Virus record (IMG/VR): IMGVR_UViG_3300010158_003822
Location: 1 to 24,104 of that record
Strand: one strand, 5' to 3'
Source of the DNA: a virus
DNA length: 24,104 nt
Position 1 is the first letter of the stretch. Each line of letters begins with the position of its first letter. A program made the translations under genes and the position numbers. Shown piece by piece: positions 1 through 7,362 of this stretch. The notes beneath the pieces were generated by a model. The model was not told the origin of the DNA and searched no databases. It worked only from the letters and a program-made list of their open reading frames with translations.

Positions 1-198
1 CAATATGCTTGAACCGGTTATGGTACCGGTGGCACTGATCACACCACCTGTCAATACATTACCACCGGTTATGTTTGCTGTGGCTGATACAACCGATCCC
101 AATATGCTTGAACCGGTTATGGTGCCAGTTGCTGATACTAAGCCACCTGTCAATACGTTACCACCGGTTATGTTTGCTGTGGCCGAAATTGTGGACCC
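1..198 (-). repeat. 99-bp direct repeat within tail fibre gene
   Basis: The segment starting at base 1 (caatatgcttgaaccggtta) recurs at base 100 with only a few changes, giving a 99-bp period, or 33 residues (SSILGSVVSATANITGG followed by NVLTGGxxSATGTITG). Shorter relatives of the unit recur up to about base 620. The array continues beyond the window edge. Confidence 0.8.
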
Positions 199-1053
199 TA
201 CAGTAACACCATTCACAGCATTAAGGTTATTGGCACTGAAATTATTGGCTGTATAAATGGCTGTGGCATTTGAACTCAGCGTTTGATCACCAAGTTTTAA
301 TGTGGTTCCACTGAGATAGAGATCTTTCCAGTATTGTCCAGGACCGCCAAGATTGTATGTTGCATTGGCACTGGGCAAAAGGTTGCCGGTTATGTTGCCA
401 GCAATTGACAAATTACCACCAATGTTTACATTGCCTGCGGCACTGATCAGGCCACCTGTTAATATATTGCCACCTGTGATGTTGGCACTTGCACTAACAA
501 CTGAGCCTAGAATACTTGAACCGGTTACGGTTCCAGCGGCAGATAACAATCCACCAGTTAATACGTTACCACCGGTTACGTTACCTGCGGCACTGATCAG
601 GCCACCTGTGAGCAGGTTGCCAGTTGTGGTATTTCCTGTGACACTGAGTGTGGTCAAAACTCCAATATTGCTGGCTGTGACACCGGTCAATTGTGATCCG
701 TTACCGATAAAGTAATTGCCGGTGATGTTGCCTGTGGCACTTACTACCCCGCCAGCTGTGACGTTGTTGTTGGTCGCAACATTGTTGGCATAAACCACAG
801 ACCACACACTTGTGGCATTGCCCAGAGTAAACGTATTGTTGCTGGTTGGTATGAGATTACCACTTGCATTGGGTATAAATCCGCCATAGGGCAAACTATT
901 CCAAGCAGTGACTCCATCACCGTATTTGATCAGGTCAAGATCAGTGTCCAGACCCGGTTCAGCCAAGGCCAATATAGGATTGGCCGCGTACCAATTTGCT
1001 GTGGTATCTCTGCGTAGTTGTATTGTGGTACCAACGACTGGTGGTGCTGGCAT
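1..1053 (-). CDS. Repeat-rich tail fibre protein, partial (C-terminus outside window)
   Basis: The minus frame is open from the ATG at 1053 to the window edge, giving 351 residues without a stop. The first ~75 residues (MPAPPVVGTTIQLRR..., then LAEPGLDTDLDLIKYGDG and PYGG) resemble the N-terminal module of many marine phage fibre proteins, in which a position-and-grid description of the sample is followed by beta-rich repeats. The rest is dominated by Gly/Asn/Thr/Ser repeats of the type ITGGNxLTGGxxSATG, and it contains the GNYFIGNGSQLTG module also seen in the fibre encoded at 3024-5156. A YNLGGPGQYWKDLYLSG segment near residue 235 is typical of intramolecular spacer modules in fibres. The preceding gene's stop lies one base upstream (TAACATG), so translation is probably coupled. 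It probably forms an elongated trimeric beta-structured fibre on the virion. The receptor-binding tip would lie outside the window. The family assignment is firm; the exact position in the tail is inferred. Confidence 0.8.
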   Translation of the reverse strand, partial: MPAPPVVGTTIQLRRDTTANWYAANPILALAEPGLDTDLDLIKYGDGVTAWNSLPYGGFIPNASGNLIPTSNNTFTLGNATSVWSVVYANNVATNNNVTAGGVVSATGNITGNYFIGNGSQLTGVTASNIGVLTTLSVTGNTTTGNLLTGGLISAAGNVTGGNVLTGGLLSAAGTVTGSSILGSVVSASANITGGNILTGGLISAAGNVNIGGNLSIAGNITGNLLPSANATYNLGGPGQYWKDLYLSGTTLKLGDQTLSSNATAIYTANNFSANNLNAVNGVTVGSTISATANITGGNVLTGGLVSATGTITGSSILGSVVSATANITGGNVLTGGVISATGTITGSSIL

Positions 1054-1054
1054 G

Positions 1055-1705
1055 TTACGCTCCTCCCCCGTCTACTACCAAGCAGTTACCGGCATTGAAT
1101 GCAGTACCGCCATTGATCCAAAGTCCAAACACACCAGCAACATATTGCCAACTTGTGGCTGAACCATCTGTTTGTAAAAACTTTTGTGAGTTACCAGTTT
1201 GCGAGGGCAACTTGTCTCCGCCATATGGTGTACCGTTGGCATAGTTGATGCTGACATCATTGGCAGGTAATGTTATGTTGCCAACAGTGTCAAATTTCCA
1301 ACTGTAAATTGATGATAAATCACTAGTAGTGGTCTGAATAAAAATATCTGAATTTTCATACACAGTACCAATTGTGGTATTGTCAATTAAAATATTTCCA
1401 GTATTGGCACTGATTGCAACAGTGACAGCATTGCCAACGCTGGTTGAAACCACTCCGGGTCCGGTAAAGTTAATGAGATTGGCTGTGGTAGTGAGTGTGT
1501 TACCTTGGTTCTGAATAGTGATATTGCTACCACCGCCACCTCCCCCACCGGCAACAGGCAATCCACCGGGTGTGTTGCCGTCACTGTAATAAATGCCATT
1601 GGAGATTGGATCCCACCAAAGGCGACCTTGTTGACCCACGTAGGTGCTTGCGTTGGCGTTGTTGTCTCTGCTGGTAAAAAAGTTTTGAATGTACGGGGTT
1701 GACAT
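1055..1705 (-). CDS. Tail fibre/virion adhesin-like protein
   Basis: This 216-residue protein begins MSTPYIQNFFTSRDNN and has an RLWWDPISNGIYYSDGNTPGG element near residues 28-48, a form common at the N-termini of phage fibre proteins. A glycine linker of seven residues (about 53-59) follows, and then a beta-rich Thr/Asn/Ile region. The C-terminal part (PSQTGNSQKFLQTDGSATSWQY) matches the widespread fibre motif in which a time/grid variable is followed by LxTDGxxxxW. A strong Shine-Dalgarno (AAAGGGGG) lies about 10 bases upstream of the ATG. The next fibre gene starts one base after the stop. I see no enzymatic motif. It is most likely a short virion fibre or a fibre-network component; the specific role is unknown. 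Confidence 0.7.
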   Translation of the reverse strand: MSTPYIQNFFTSRDNNANASTYVGQQGRLWWDPISNGIYYSDGNTPGGLPVAGGGGGGGSNITIQNQGNTLTTTANLINFTGPGVVSTSVGNAVTVAISANTGNILIDNTTIGTVYENSDIFIQTTTSDLSSIYSWKFDTVGNITLPANDVSINYANGTPYGGDKLPSQTGNSQKFLQTDGSATSWQYVAGVFGLWINGGTAFNAGNCLVVDGGGA

Positions 1706-1720
1706 GTGGTGTGTCCCCCT

Positions 1721-2095
1721 TTAATATCGGTCTAAACGGTCGCGTCGTCTTTTTAATAGATCTAACACAAGGCTTGATTCATCCTCGTTACGAACTTCCG
1801 GAGCGTCTGACCCCACTTCATTAGTATCTTCATGGTTGACAAAATTATCAGGATTGTCAGGATCTTGATTGATAATTTGATTGATTACTTCACTTTCCTT
1901 GCCACCCTGTTGCTTGAGCAATTCAAGTTCTTGTTGCAATGGTGGAACCATGACAGGTGCGTCGGGCAATGTTTCGCCAGCAGGTGCTGCCACTGTGGGT
2001 GCTCCACCGCCAGCAGGTATGTTGATCGTGATAGGTATCGTGATAGTTGTGCCGCCGGGTGCAGTATCTTCTCTAATGAATTCTCTAGCTCTCAT
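1721..2095 (-). CDS. Small hypothetical virion-region protein, MRAREFI start
   Basis: This 124-residue protein has an N-terminus MRAREFIRED, followed by a Thr/Ile/Pro-rich low-complexity segment (residues ~14-50), an acidic Asn/Asp-rich middle, and a strongly basic C-terminus (LLKRRRDRLDRY). The ATG overlaps the stop of the upstream gene by four bases (ATGA), so the two are translationally coupled. From memory, the MRAREF- type N-terminus recurs on unrelated proteins of T4-like marine phages and may be a short targeting or maturation tag; this is not verifiable here. No domain is recognised and the function is unknown. Its position inside the fibre/structural block suggests a virion or assembly role. 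Confidence 0.6.
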   Translation of the reverse strand: MRAREFIREDTAPGGTTITIPITINIPAGGGAPTVAAPAGETLPDAPVMVPPLQQELELLKQQGGKESEVINQIINQDPDNPDNFVNHEDTNEVGSDAPEVRNEDESSLVLDLLKRRRDRLDRY

Positions 2096-2667
2096 AGGAT
2101 TCCTGCGGCTGCTTGCAAGGCTCTTGATTCTGGCGTGGGCTTGTGAACTTTTTTGGTCTCTAATCCAGCCGCGGATCTCATGCTGTTTAAATCAGTTTCA
2201 TTCTCAGCACGATAAGCATCAGGAGTGAGTGGAACCAGTCGTGCAAATTCCTGTTCGGACCAGTCATGCTCTTGGCCCTTGTAGTGCATGCGCCAGTTGG
2301 TGGGTTCAAATTCTGTCAGGGTTGATAAATCATCCAGCAATGTTTGTATGTAACGTGGTGCGGCTCTGCGTCTGCGTAGTTCAAGATACACTAGATAGCG
2401 ACTGGGTTTGATTTCGCCAGGTGAACGATCTGCGTCCATCACAAAGTCATAGCCTTTTTCAAACCAGGCCACTAGATCTTTTGCGGCACTCAAATCTCTC
2501 ACAAAAAAGCTCAGCACAATGATGTCATCATCGTCGCCCATTTTTGCCGCAAATTCGTCCACATGAACAGTGGGCTTCATCATGCCCTCTAGGTCTTTGT
2601 ATTGCAAACCTTCAAACAAAGGTTGCCCGGGATTGAATGGGTTCTGAAGTGGTACGTTTGAGCTCAT
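2092..2667 (-). CDS. Conserved T4-like phage structural-region protein, unknown function
   Basis: This 191-residue protein contains a soluble alpha/beta domain: VHVDEFAAKMGDDDDIIVLSFFV (residues ~34-56), then AAKDLVAWFEKGYDFVMDAD and SPGEIKPSRYLVYLELRRR. These blocks look like a protein conserved across marine T4-like myoviruses, remembered as a hypothetical protein next to tail genes; no function can be assigned. The C-terminus is Ala-rich. No Shine-Dalgarno precedes the ATG. Instead a CTAAATA element lies 7 bases upstream (see the promoter entry). The stop overlaps the ATG of the 124-residue gene downstream. It is probably virion-associated, possibly a baseplate or tail protein; this is inference from location only. 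Confidence 0.65.
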   Translation of the reverse strand: MSSNVPLQNPFNPGQPLFEGLQYKDLEGMMKPTVHVDEFAAKMGDDDDIIVLSFFVRDLSAAKDLVAWFEKGYDFVMDADRSPGEIKPSRYLVYLELRRRRAAPRYIQTLLDDLSTLTEFEPTNWRMHYKGQEHDWSEQEFARLVPLTPDAYRAENETDLNSMRSAAGLETKKVHKPTPESRALQAAAGIL

Positions 2668-2674
2668 AGTAGTA

Positions 2675-2681
2675 TATTTAG
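2675..2681 (-). promoter_or_regulatory. T4-late-like element CTAAATA, 7 bases before ATG
   Basis: CTAAATA on the minus strand is followed by TACTACT and the ATG at 2667. It is one step from the T4 late -10 box TATAAATA. If it is a real -10, transcription would begin at or next to the ATG, and no Shine-Dalgarno is present. Alternatively it is chance in AT-rich sequence. Confidence 0.4.
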
Positions 2682-2697
2682 TGCTAATGTAAAATGA

Positions 2698-3027
2698 TTA
2701 AATCTTAGGATACTGTGCTTTTACTGCCGCACATGCGGCGTAGTATGCTTCTAAACGACTGTTATCTCCGCGACTGGCCCAGTACATGGCATCAGCAAAA
2801 TCAGTAATGGGAGGATATTGATTTTTTCTTTTGCGTTGATATTCTGTCTGATCAAATTCTTGTTGTAGTCTACCAATTTCGTCCGCAATTTCTTGTTCAG
2901 TTGGCTGTGTCTGATCAGTGTCTATCCATTCTAGATCATCAACCGTGGCACCGCGTAACACCCACTGTGCTCCGGGTCTAAGTGATTGCAATGCTGTGGG
3001 AATGTCGATAATGGGGTTTATTATCAT
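2698..3027 (-). CDS. Putative tail fibre assembly-type protein
   Basis: The gene encodes 109 residues. The start at 3027 was chosen because ACGGAGATAG provides a Shine-Dalgarno 8 bases upstream and because the ATG overlaps the stop of the propeller fibre gene by four bases (ATGA). A longer frame upstream would overlap the fibre gene by 80 bases. The sequence contains SLRPGAQWVLRGATVDDLEWIDTD, then an acidic/glutamine-rich helix EQEIADEIGRLQQEFDQTEYQ, a basic KRKNQYPPITDFADAMYWASRGD segment and a C-terminal YYAACAAVKAQYPK helix. The YPPITDFADAMYW pattern resembles small proteins encoded just after tail fibre genes in many phages (fibre-assembly/XkdW-like). Immediate linkage to a fibre gene supports a chaperone or fibre-attachment role. 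That function is inferred, not demonstrated. Confidence 0.6.
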   Translation of the reverse strand: MIINPIIDIPTALQSLRPGAQWVLRGATVDDLEWIDTDQTQPTEQEIADEIGRLQQEFDQTEYQRKRKNQYPPITDFADAMYWASRGDNSRLEAYYAACAAVKAQYPKI

Positions 3028-5156
3028 GGTGCTATCTCCGTAATAGTAATGGTTGAAGTTATTCCGTAGCCAGCATAATTTACAGATATTGTGCCAGCAC
3101 TCCATGACGCTACTAACATGTTATAAGTTATACTGGTTCCTGCGGCCTGACCAGGACTGTCTAGGTATTCTCGAACCACAGTCCAACTGTTGGTACCAGC
3201 GCCATTGGCACTTCCTGCCCAGCTATCACCTGCGGCACCATCGACACCTACTAATCTGGTGGTTGTGGCACTTATGGTTCTGCTCATGCCTATGTTCAGA
3301 CCACCCGAAGCAGAAGCATATCCTTGTGCCACAAACTGAACAAGAAATTTACTATTTGCTATTTTTGATGTAATTGCCAAAGTGCCGCCAGTACAGGCGG
3401 TATAAGTCTGAATGGCTGTTATTGCGGTAGTATTGCCAAAACTTTTAAATCCAATCTGTATCGGAGTACCACTAGCTGAGATTACACCACTGAGCAGTAA
3501 ATTTCCACCAGTAATGTTGCCAGTGCCAAATGTTCCTGTCCCTGCAGAGAAATTATTAATACTAAACATCGAAACTGTGGTGCCGCCATAATTTGCCACA
3601 TACACAAATCTACCAGTTGGGTCAACAGCTACGCCGTGTGGATTAGCTCCTGTGGCAACAGCAGTGGTTATGCTGGTCAATGCACCGGTTGACTGATTGA
3701 TGCTGTACATTGAAACTGTGCCGCCGGTATAATTTGACACATACACAAATCTACCAGTTGGGTCAACAGCTACGTCGTTTGGTGCCACTCCTGTGGCAAC
3801 AGCAGTGGTTATGCTGGTCAATGCACCAGTTGACTGATTGATGCTGTACATTGAAACTGTGGCGCTGTTATAATTTGGCACATACACAAATCTACCAGTT
3901 GGGTCAACAGCTACGCCGTTTGGACCAGATTCCGTGGCAACAGCAGTGGTTATGCTGGTCAATGCACCGGTTGACTGATCGATGCTGTACATTGAAACTG
4001 TGGTGCCGAAATAATTTGCCACATACACAAATCTACCAGTTGGGTCAACAGCTACGCTGATTGGATAAGATCCCGCGGCAACAGCAGTGGTTATGCTGGT
4101 CAATGCACCGGTTGACTGATTGATGCTGTACATTGAAACTGTGCCGCCGGTATAATTTGCCACATACACAAATCTACCAGTTGGGTCAACAGCTACGCTG
4201 ATTGGACCAGTTCCTGTGGCAACAGCAGTGGTTATGCTGGTCAATGCACCAGTTGACTGATTGATGCTGTACATCGAAACTGTGGCGCTGCCATAATTTG
4301 CCACATACACAAATCTACCAGTTGGGTCAACAGCTATGCCTTCTGGACTAGATCCTGACGCAATCGCGGTGGTTATGCTAGTCAATTCACCGGTTGACTG
4401 ATTGATGCTGTACATTGAAACTGTGGCGTCGAACAAATTTGGCACATACACAAATCTACCAGTTGGGTCAACAGCTACGTCGTATGGTCCGGCTCCTGTG
4501 GCAACAGCAGTGGTTATGCTGGTCAATTCACCGGTTCCTTTATATACTATTCCTCGAGGAGCTACCACTTGATACGGTGTTTTAACAAACGACGTACTTA
4601 ACAATGCATTTCCAGTTATGGTTCCAGTTGCACTCACAAGTCCGTTGGTTAAGATATTACCACCGGTTATGTTACCCGTACTACTGACTGGATTAGAGCC
4701 CAAGGCAGCCAAATTAGCCACTACATTGGCGTTGCCATATATGGCAATACCAGTCAATTGTGATCCATTTCCAAGAAAATAATTGCCAGACACATTGCCA
4801 GTTGCACTCACAAGTCCAACTGTTAATATATTACCACCAGTTACGTTTGCAGTGGCCGAAACACGTCCGGCAGTTAGTAAATTTCCAACTGTGGTGTTGC
4901 CTGCAATTACCGCGGTATTGCTGACACTGTCAAATGTAAATCCTGCACTGGCACCTGCGTTGCCACTGTTGTTGTACAACACATAGGTGTTGGCTCCAGG
5001 AGCCGCTAAATTACCTGTAATATTACCAATAATGTTGCCCACAAAAAATGCGGAAGTAACAATATTGCCTGCAGAACTATACACACCCAAGCTGTTTTTT
5101 AACAGGGCGTTGCCGCTTAAACTGTTTAGTCTATCGTTGGTTGTGAATCCAGCCAT
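3024..5156 (-). CDS. Tail fibre with embedded seven-bladed beta-propeller
   Basis: This 710-residue protein falls into three parts. Residues 1-207 are fibre-type sequence (SGNALLKNSLGVYS, GNYFLGNGSQLTG, GNITGGNILTNGLVSATG). Residues ~208-536 hold seven tandem 47-residue repeats, each with VDPTGRFVYV and TVSMYSI(N/D)QSTGxLTSITT. They match the YVTN/lactonase-type (PF10282-like) propeller blade, and seven blades are the right number for a closed ring. Residues ~537-710 return to fibre sequence (GNITGGNLLLSGVISASG), followed by a C-terminal domain with ITSKIANSKFLVQF, TVVREYLDSPGQ and ITITEIAP, a form common at the receptor-binding tips of marine phage fibres. The propeller is therefore a cassette inside a fibre. 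It lacks evidence of catalysis and is more likely a binding head for a host surface glycan or protein. An AAGG Shine-Dalgarno precedes the ATG. Confidence 0.85.
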   Translation of the reverse strand: MAGFTTNDRLNSLSGNALLKNSLGVYSSAGNIVTSAFFVGNIIGNITGNLAAPGANTYVLYNNSGNAGASAGFTFDSVSNTAVIAGNTTVGNLLTAGRVSATANVTGGNILTVGLVSATGNVSGNYFLGNGSQLTGIAIYGNANVVANLAALGSNPVSSTGNITGGNILTNGLVSATGTITGNALLSTSFVKTPYQVVAPRGIVYKGTGELTSITTAVATGAGPYDVAVDPTGRFVYVPNLFDATVSMYSINQSTGELTSITTAIASGSSPEGIAVDPTGRFVYVANYGSATVSMYSINQSTGALTSITTAVATGTGPISVAVDPTGRFVYVANYTGGTVSMYSINQSTGALTSITTAVAAGSYPISVAVDPTGRFVYVANYFGTTVSMYSIDQSTGALTSITTAVATESGPNGVAVDPTGRFVYVPNYNSATVSMYSINQSTGALTSITTAVATGVAPNDVAVDPTGRFVYVSNYTGGTVSMYSINQSTGALTSITTAVATGANPHGVAVDPTGRFVYVANYGGTTVSMFSINNFSAGTGTFGTGNITGGNLLLSGVISASGTPIQIGFKSFGNTTAITAIQTYTACTGGTLAITSKIANSKFLVQFVAQGYASASGGLNIGMSRTISATTTRLVGVDGAAGDSWAGSANGAGTNSWTVVREYLDSPGQAAGTSITYNMLVASWSAGTISVNYAGYGITSTITITEIAP
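3549..4535 (-). repeat. Seven tandem 141-bp repeats (propeller blades)
   Basis: Seven head-to-tail copies of 141 bp each encode one 47-residue blade. For example, taccagttgggtcaacagct starts at 3611 and again at 3752. The framework is almost invariant in DNA. Differences concentrate in two short patches per copy: the codons before and after the Pro of xxPxx, and three codons following AAT TAT. The near identity implies recent tandem amplification or gene conversion. It also means blade number could be mis-assembled from short reads. Confidence 0.95.
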
Positions 5157-5177
5157 GTATACCTTGCTGTGTTGGGA

Positions 5178-5795
5178 TTACACAGCCGGTCCGGGCGAGG
5201 CACCAGGTTGCTGTTCGAGTGATTGCTGGGCCTGTTGTGCTTGTGCATCACTTTGATTTTCTTCTCGGTCTAGATCCTGCTCATAGGCTTGATCCAGTTC
5301 GTCAAGATCAATGTCTTGATCTTCCATCTCGATTGATCCTGTACGTATGTCATTCATCAAGGCCTTGGGCATGGTGATTGCAACCAACCATACTTCTTGA
5401 ACCATGAGCTTGGCTTTTTTGGTACCAGGTCGATAATCACTAGGATCTGTAATTTTAACGGGAATTTTTATTTTTTGTTTTTTGTACTCAACTTCGCAAT
5501 CAAATGCCAGCAATCTGCGTCCGCCTCTGGGATCGGGCATCATTTTCTCGGGCCACATAAAGGTACAAGTCACACGGTACTTGCCAATTTCCGGCCCGTC
5601 AACCAATTCACCAATTTCCCAGTTTTTAAATGCGTAGATATCAACTTCGTCCAGCACACGCTCAAAGTCCAGTAACGTGGTTAGACTTCCTTCGCTCATG
5701 TAGATGTCGCGAATGTTGTCGGCCACTTGCCAATAATCCGTGTGATCTTTGAAAAGATCCCGATCGCGGACGCCGAATTTGTTATGTGTTTGCAT
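5178..5795 (-). CDS. Conserved T4-like phage protein, probable virion component
   Basis: This 205-residue soluble protein begins MQTHNKFGVRDRDLFKDHTDYWQVADNIRDIYMS. It has a mixed alpha/beta core with KYRVTCTFMWPEKMMPDPRGGRRLLAFDCEVEY and MVQEVWLVAITMPKALMNDIRTG, and an acidic, glutamine-rich tail from about residue 160 that ends PGASPGPAV. The overall shape looks like a protein conserved in marine T4-like phages, but I cannot name it. A long, Glu/Gln-rich C-terminal tail could be a disordered interaction segment. There is no Shine-Dalgarno; GTAAATA lies 7 bases before the ATG. It is the first gene of the minus-strand fibre block and divergent from phoH. Function is unknown; structural or assembly role is inferred from location. 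Confidence 0.6.
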   Translation of the reverse strand: MQTHNKFGVRDRDLFKDHTDYWQVADNIRDIYMSEGSLTTLLDFERVLDEVDIYAFKNWEIGELVDGPEIGKYRVTCTFMWPEKMMPDPRGGRRLLAFDCEVEYKKQKIKIPVKITDPSDYRPGTKKAKLMVQEVWLVAITMPKALMNDIRTGSIEMEDQDIDLDELDQAYEQDLDREENQSDAQAQQAQQSLEQQPGASPGPAV

Positions 5796-5802
5796 AGTTT
5801 AT

Positions 5803-5809
5803 TATTTAC
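5803..5809 (-). promoter_or_regulatory. T4-late-like element GTAAATA, 7 bases before ATG
   Basis: GTAAATA on the minus strand is followed by ATAAACT and the ATG at 5795, the same 7-base spacing as at 2675-2681. It could be a late -10 giving a leaderless mRNA for the fibre block. No Shine-Dalgarno is visible. Confidence 0.4.
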
Positions 5810-5913
5810 CAGAGTTGCCACACTACACAAACTCTTGATAAAACATCGCCTGGTCAATATTTAGCAACCCAGATACCAAGAAATAACACCAGGTTATCTG
5901 TTTTGCACACTCC

Positions 5914-5957
5914 GTAAATAGGCATGTCCGAGAGGACTTTTACCAGGAGAATAGCAC
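5914..5957 (+). promoter_or_regulatory. phoH leader: GTAAATAG element, small hairpin and Shine-Dalgarno
   Basis: GTAAATAG at 5914-5921 resembles the T4 late -10. A four-base-pair hairpin follows (GTCC 5926-5929, GAGA tetraloop 5930-5933, GGAC 5934-5937), then TTTT. Next come ACCAGGAG (5942-5949) and a TTG at 5958. The spacing from AGGAG supports the TTG start. The hairpin could be a weak attenuator or a protein-binding leader element; it is too short to call a terminator. Confidence 0.4.
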
Positions 5958-6695
5958 TTGAGTAGACAAAGGTCAGCGAAAGCACAAAAACGTATGAATC
6001 AGGCAGTAGAAAACACCATCAGCTTTAATCCAGCACCCAGGGCCAAACCCCGGCGCATAGACTTGATCCCTCGCACACGAAATCAAGAACGCTTGGTAAT
6101 GGCTCTACAAGATCCTGACAGTCACATAGTAGTCACAGTGGGACCCGCAGGGACGGGCAAAACTTACTTGGCTATGTTGGCGGCTATCAAAGCCTTGAGA
6201 GAAGGCACATGCGATCGTGTGGTAATGACTCGCCCAGCAGTGGGAGTTGAGGGAGAACAACATGGTTTCCTCCCGGGCAATTTGGTTGCCAAAATGGAAC
6301 CTTGGACTCGTCCGCTATTAGACGTCATGCGCGAATATTATCGTGCCCAGGACATTGTAGCCCTTATAGAAGATCAGGTAATTGACATTTCGCCACTCTC
6401 GATGATGCGAGGTCGAACCTTTAAAAATTCATGGATTATTGCCGACGAAATGCAAAATGCAACCCCGGCACAGGCCAAGATGTTGATGACTCGAATAGGG
6501 ACGAATAGTAAGATTGTAATGACCGGAGACGTAGAACAAACCGACATTAAACATGGCAGTAATGCTCTTGTCGATTTGTGCGAAAGGTTACAGAAGGGAG
6601 GTGGTGTTGAAGGTCTTGTAGTTTGTCCGTTTGAAAATCGTGACATACAAAGACATCCAATTATTAGTAAAATATTGGAAATTTACAAAGATTGA
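5958..6695 (+). CDS. phoH: PhoH-like ATPase
   Basis: This 245-residue P-loop ATPase has Walker A GPAGTGKT at residues 62-69 and a Walker B-type stretch SWIIADEMQNAT, followed by MLMTRIG, a switch-like VMTGDVEQTD and the C-terminal HPIISKILEIY. These are the hallmarks of the short PhoH family carried by many marine phages. It lacks the KH or PIN domains of longer PhoH proteins. The family has ATPase and in some members RNA helicase/RNase-associated activity; in phages the role is unsettled, with phosphate stress or RNA metabolism proposed. The TTG start is chosen because AGGAG lies about 9 bases upstream. An ATG at 5994 (MNQAVEN) has no Shine-Dalgarno. It is one of only three plus-strand genes here, and its 3' end overlaps the convergent homing endonuclease by 13 bases. 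Confidence 0.9.
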   Translation: MSRQRSAKAQKRMNQAVENTISFNPAPRAKPRRIDLIPRTRNQERLVMALQDPDSHIVVTVGPAGTGKTYLAMLAAIKALREGTCDRVVMTRPAVGVEGEQHGFLPGNLVAKMEPWTRPLLDVMREYYRAQDIVALIEDQVIDISPLSMMRGRTFKNSWIIADEMQNATPAQAKMLMTRIGTNSKIVMTGDVEQTDIKHGSNALVDLCERLQKGGGVEGLVVCPFENRDIQRHPIISKILEIYKD

Positions 6696-7288
6696 TAACA
6701 TACACTATTAATTAACTCGTCTCGAGATATTGAACATTCTCTGCCGTTAGATCTGTTACTGGCGGCAGAGATTAGTTCAAGATTTTCTCGTGATGCAATA
6801 ATTGCTGGATGTATATTTTGATGAAATCCTTCATATACCGAAAACTTATGATCCCACTCGTGTCCGGGTGTTGCTTTTAACTTATAGTGTCTAATTACAA
6901 CATAAGTTAAACTTCTCACTAGTTTTTGATATGCTATAAATTCAGGATTAATCTGAACTTTGTCACGATCCTCTACATTGTTTATTTTGAGAAATCGATT
7001 TAGTGCCTTTGGGCCAATGTTATATTTGGTACATAACTGTCGTTTAGTAAGATGTGTAGTTTTCCAATCGTTGAGCATCTGATCTTTTTGTTCAACTGGC
7101 AAATCCTTCAAGGTTCTGAATGCCTTATTAAAAGTTAACTGATGCTGATCGATGTATCTAAGAAGTACCACATCACTGATCTTTAGTAATTTATAAACCT
7201 TGTACAACGAGTTAGTATTAAGTAAATTTTGAACTTGATCAGGAGTAGTAGTGCTTTCTAATCTTCTAAATGCCGGAGATGTAGTCAT
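6683..7288 (-). CDS. Putative HNH/His-Me finger homing endonuclease
   Basis: In this 201-residue protein, residues ~80-101 (LTKRQLCTKYNIGPKALNRFL) look like a helix-turn-helix DNA-binding segment. The C-terminal part has HEWDHKFSVYEGFHQNIHPAIIASRENLELI then NRSNGRECSIS. The DH at 146-147, the Asn in ENL and the NRSNG stretch fit a beta-beta-alpha-metal (HNH-like) nuclease centre of the type found in phage-borne homing endonucleases. DNA is more AT-rich than its neighbours, fitting recent acquisition. A TATAAATA box and an AAAGGAA Shine-Dalgarno precede the ATG. Its last 13 bases overlap the end of phoH on the other strand, so its arrival or decay may have involved that gene's 3' end. The nuclease family is likely; substrate site is unknown. 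Confidence 0.65.
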   Translation of the reverse strand: MTTSPAFRRLESTTTPDQVQNLLNTNSLYKVYKLLKISDVVLLRYIDQHQLTFNKAFRTLKDLPVEQKDQMLNDWKTTHLTKRQLCTKYNIGPKALNRFLKINNVEDRDKVQINPEFIAYQKLVRSLTYVVIRHYKLKATPGHEWDHKFSVYEGFHQNIHPAIIASRENLELISAASNRSNGRECSISRDELINSVCYQSL

Positions 7289-7303
7289 ATTATTTCCTTT
7301 TTG

Positions 7304-7311
7304 TATTTATA
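7304..7311 (-). promoter_or_regulatory. T4 late promoter, TATAAATA
   Basis: TATAAATA on the minus strand matches the T4 late -10 consensus exactly. It lies 15 bases before the ATG of the homing endonuclease at 7288, with AAAGGAA in between. Late transcription through gp55/gp33-like factors is implied. Those factors are not in this window. Confidence 0.65.
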
Positions 7312-7362
7312 CAAAGGTGCTACCTTTTATACATTAGGAGATATATTTTTATTCTACGCAGT

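Noticed and set aside
5-1244. Several plus-strand frames opposite the tail fibre genes
   Set aside because: They are Pro/Val-rich mirror images of the Gly/Thr/Asn fibre repeats. The minus frame carries recognisable fibre motifs and runs without stops.
2698-3105. Longer 135-residue version of the fibre-assembly-like gene
   Set aside because: It overlaps the fibre gene by about 80 bases and has no Shine-Dalgarno. The ATG at 3027 has GGAG and an ATGA overlap.
3549-4535. Regular direct repeats that might look like a CRISPR array
   Set aside because: Repeats are 141 bp with no spacers, and they are in frame and encode propeller blades.
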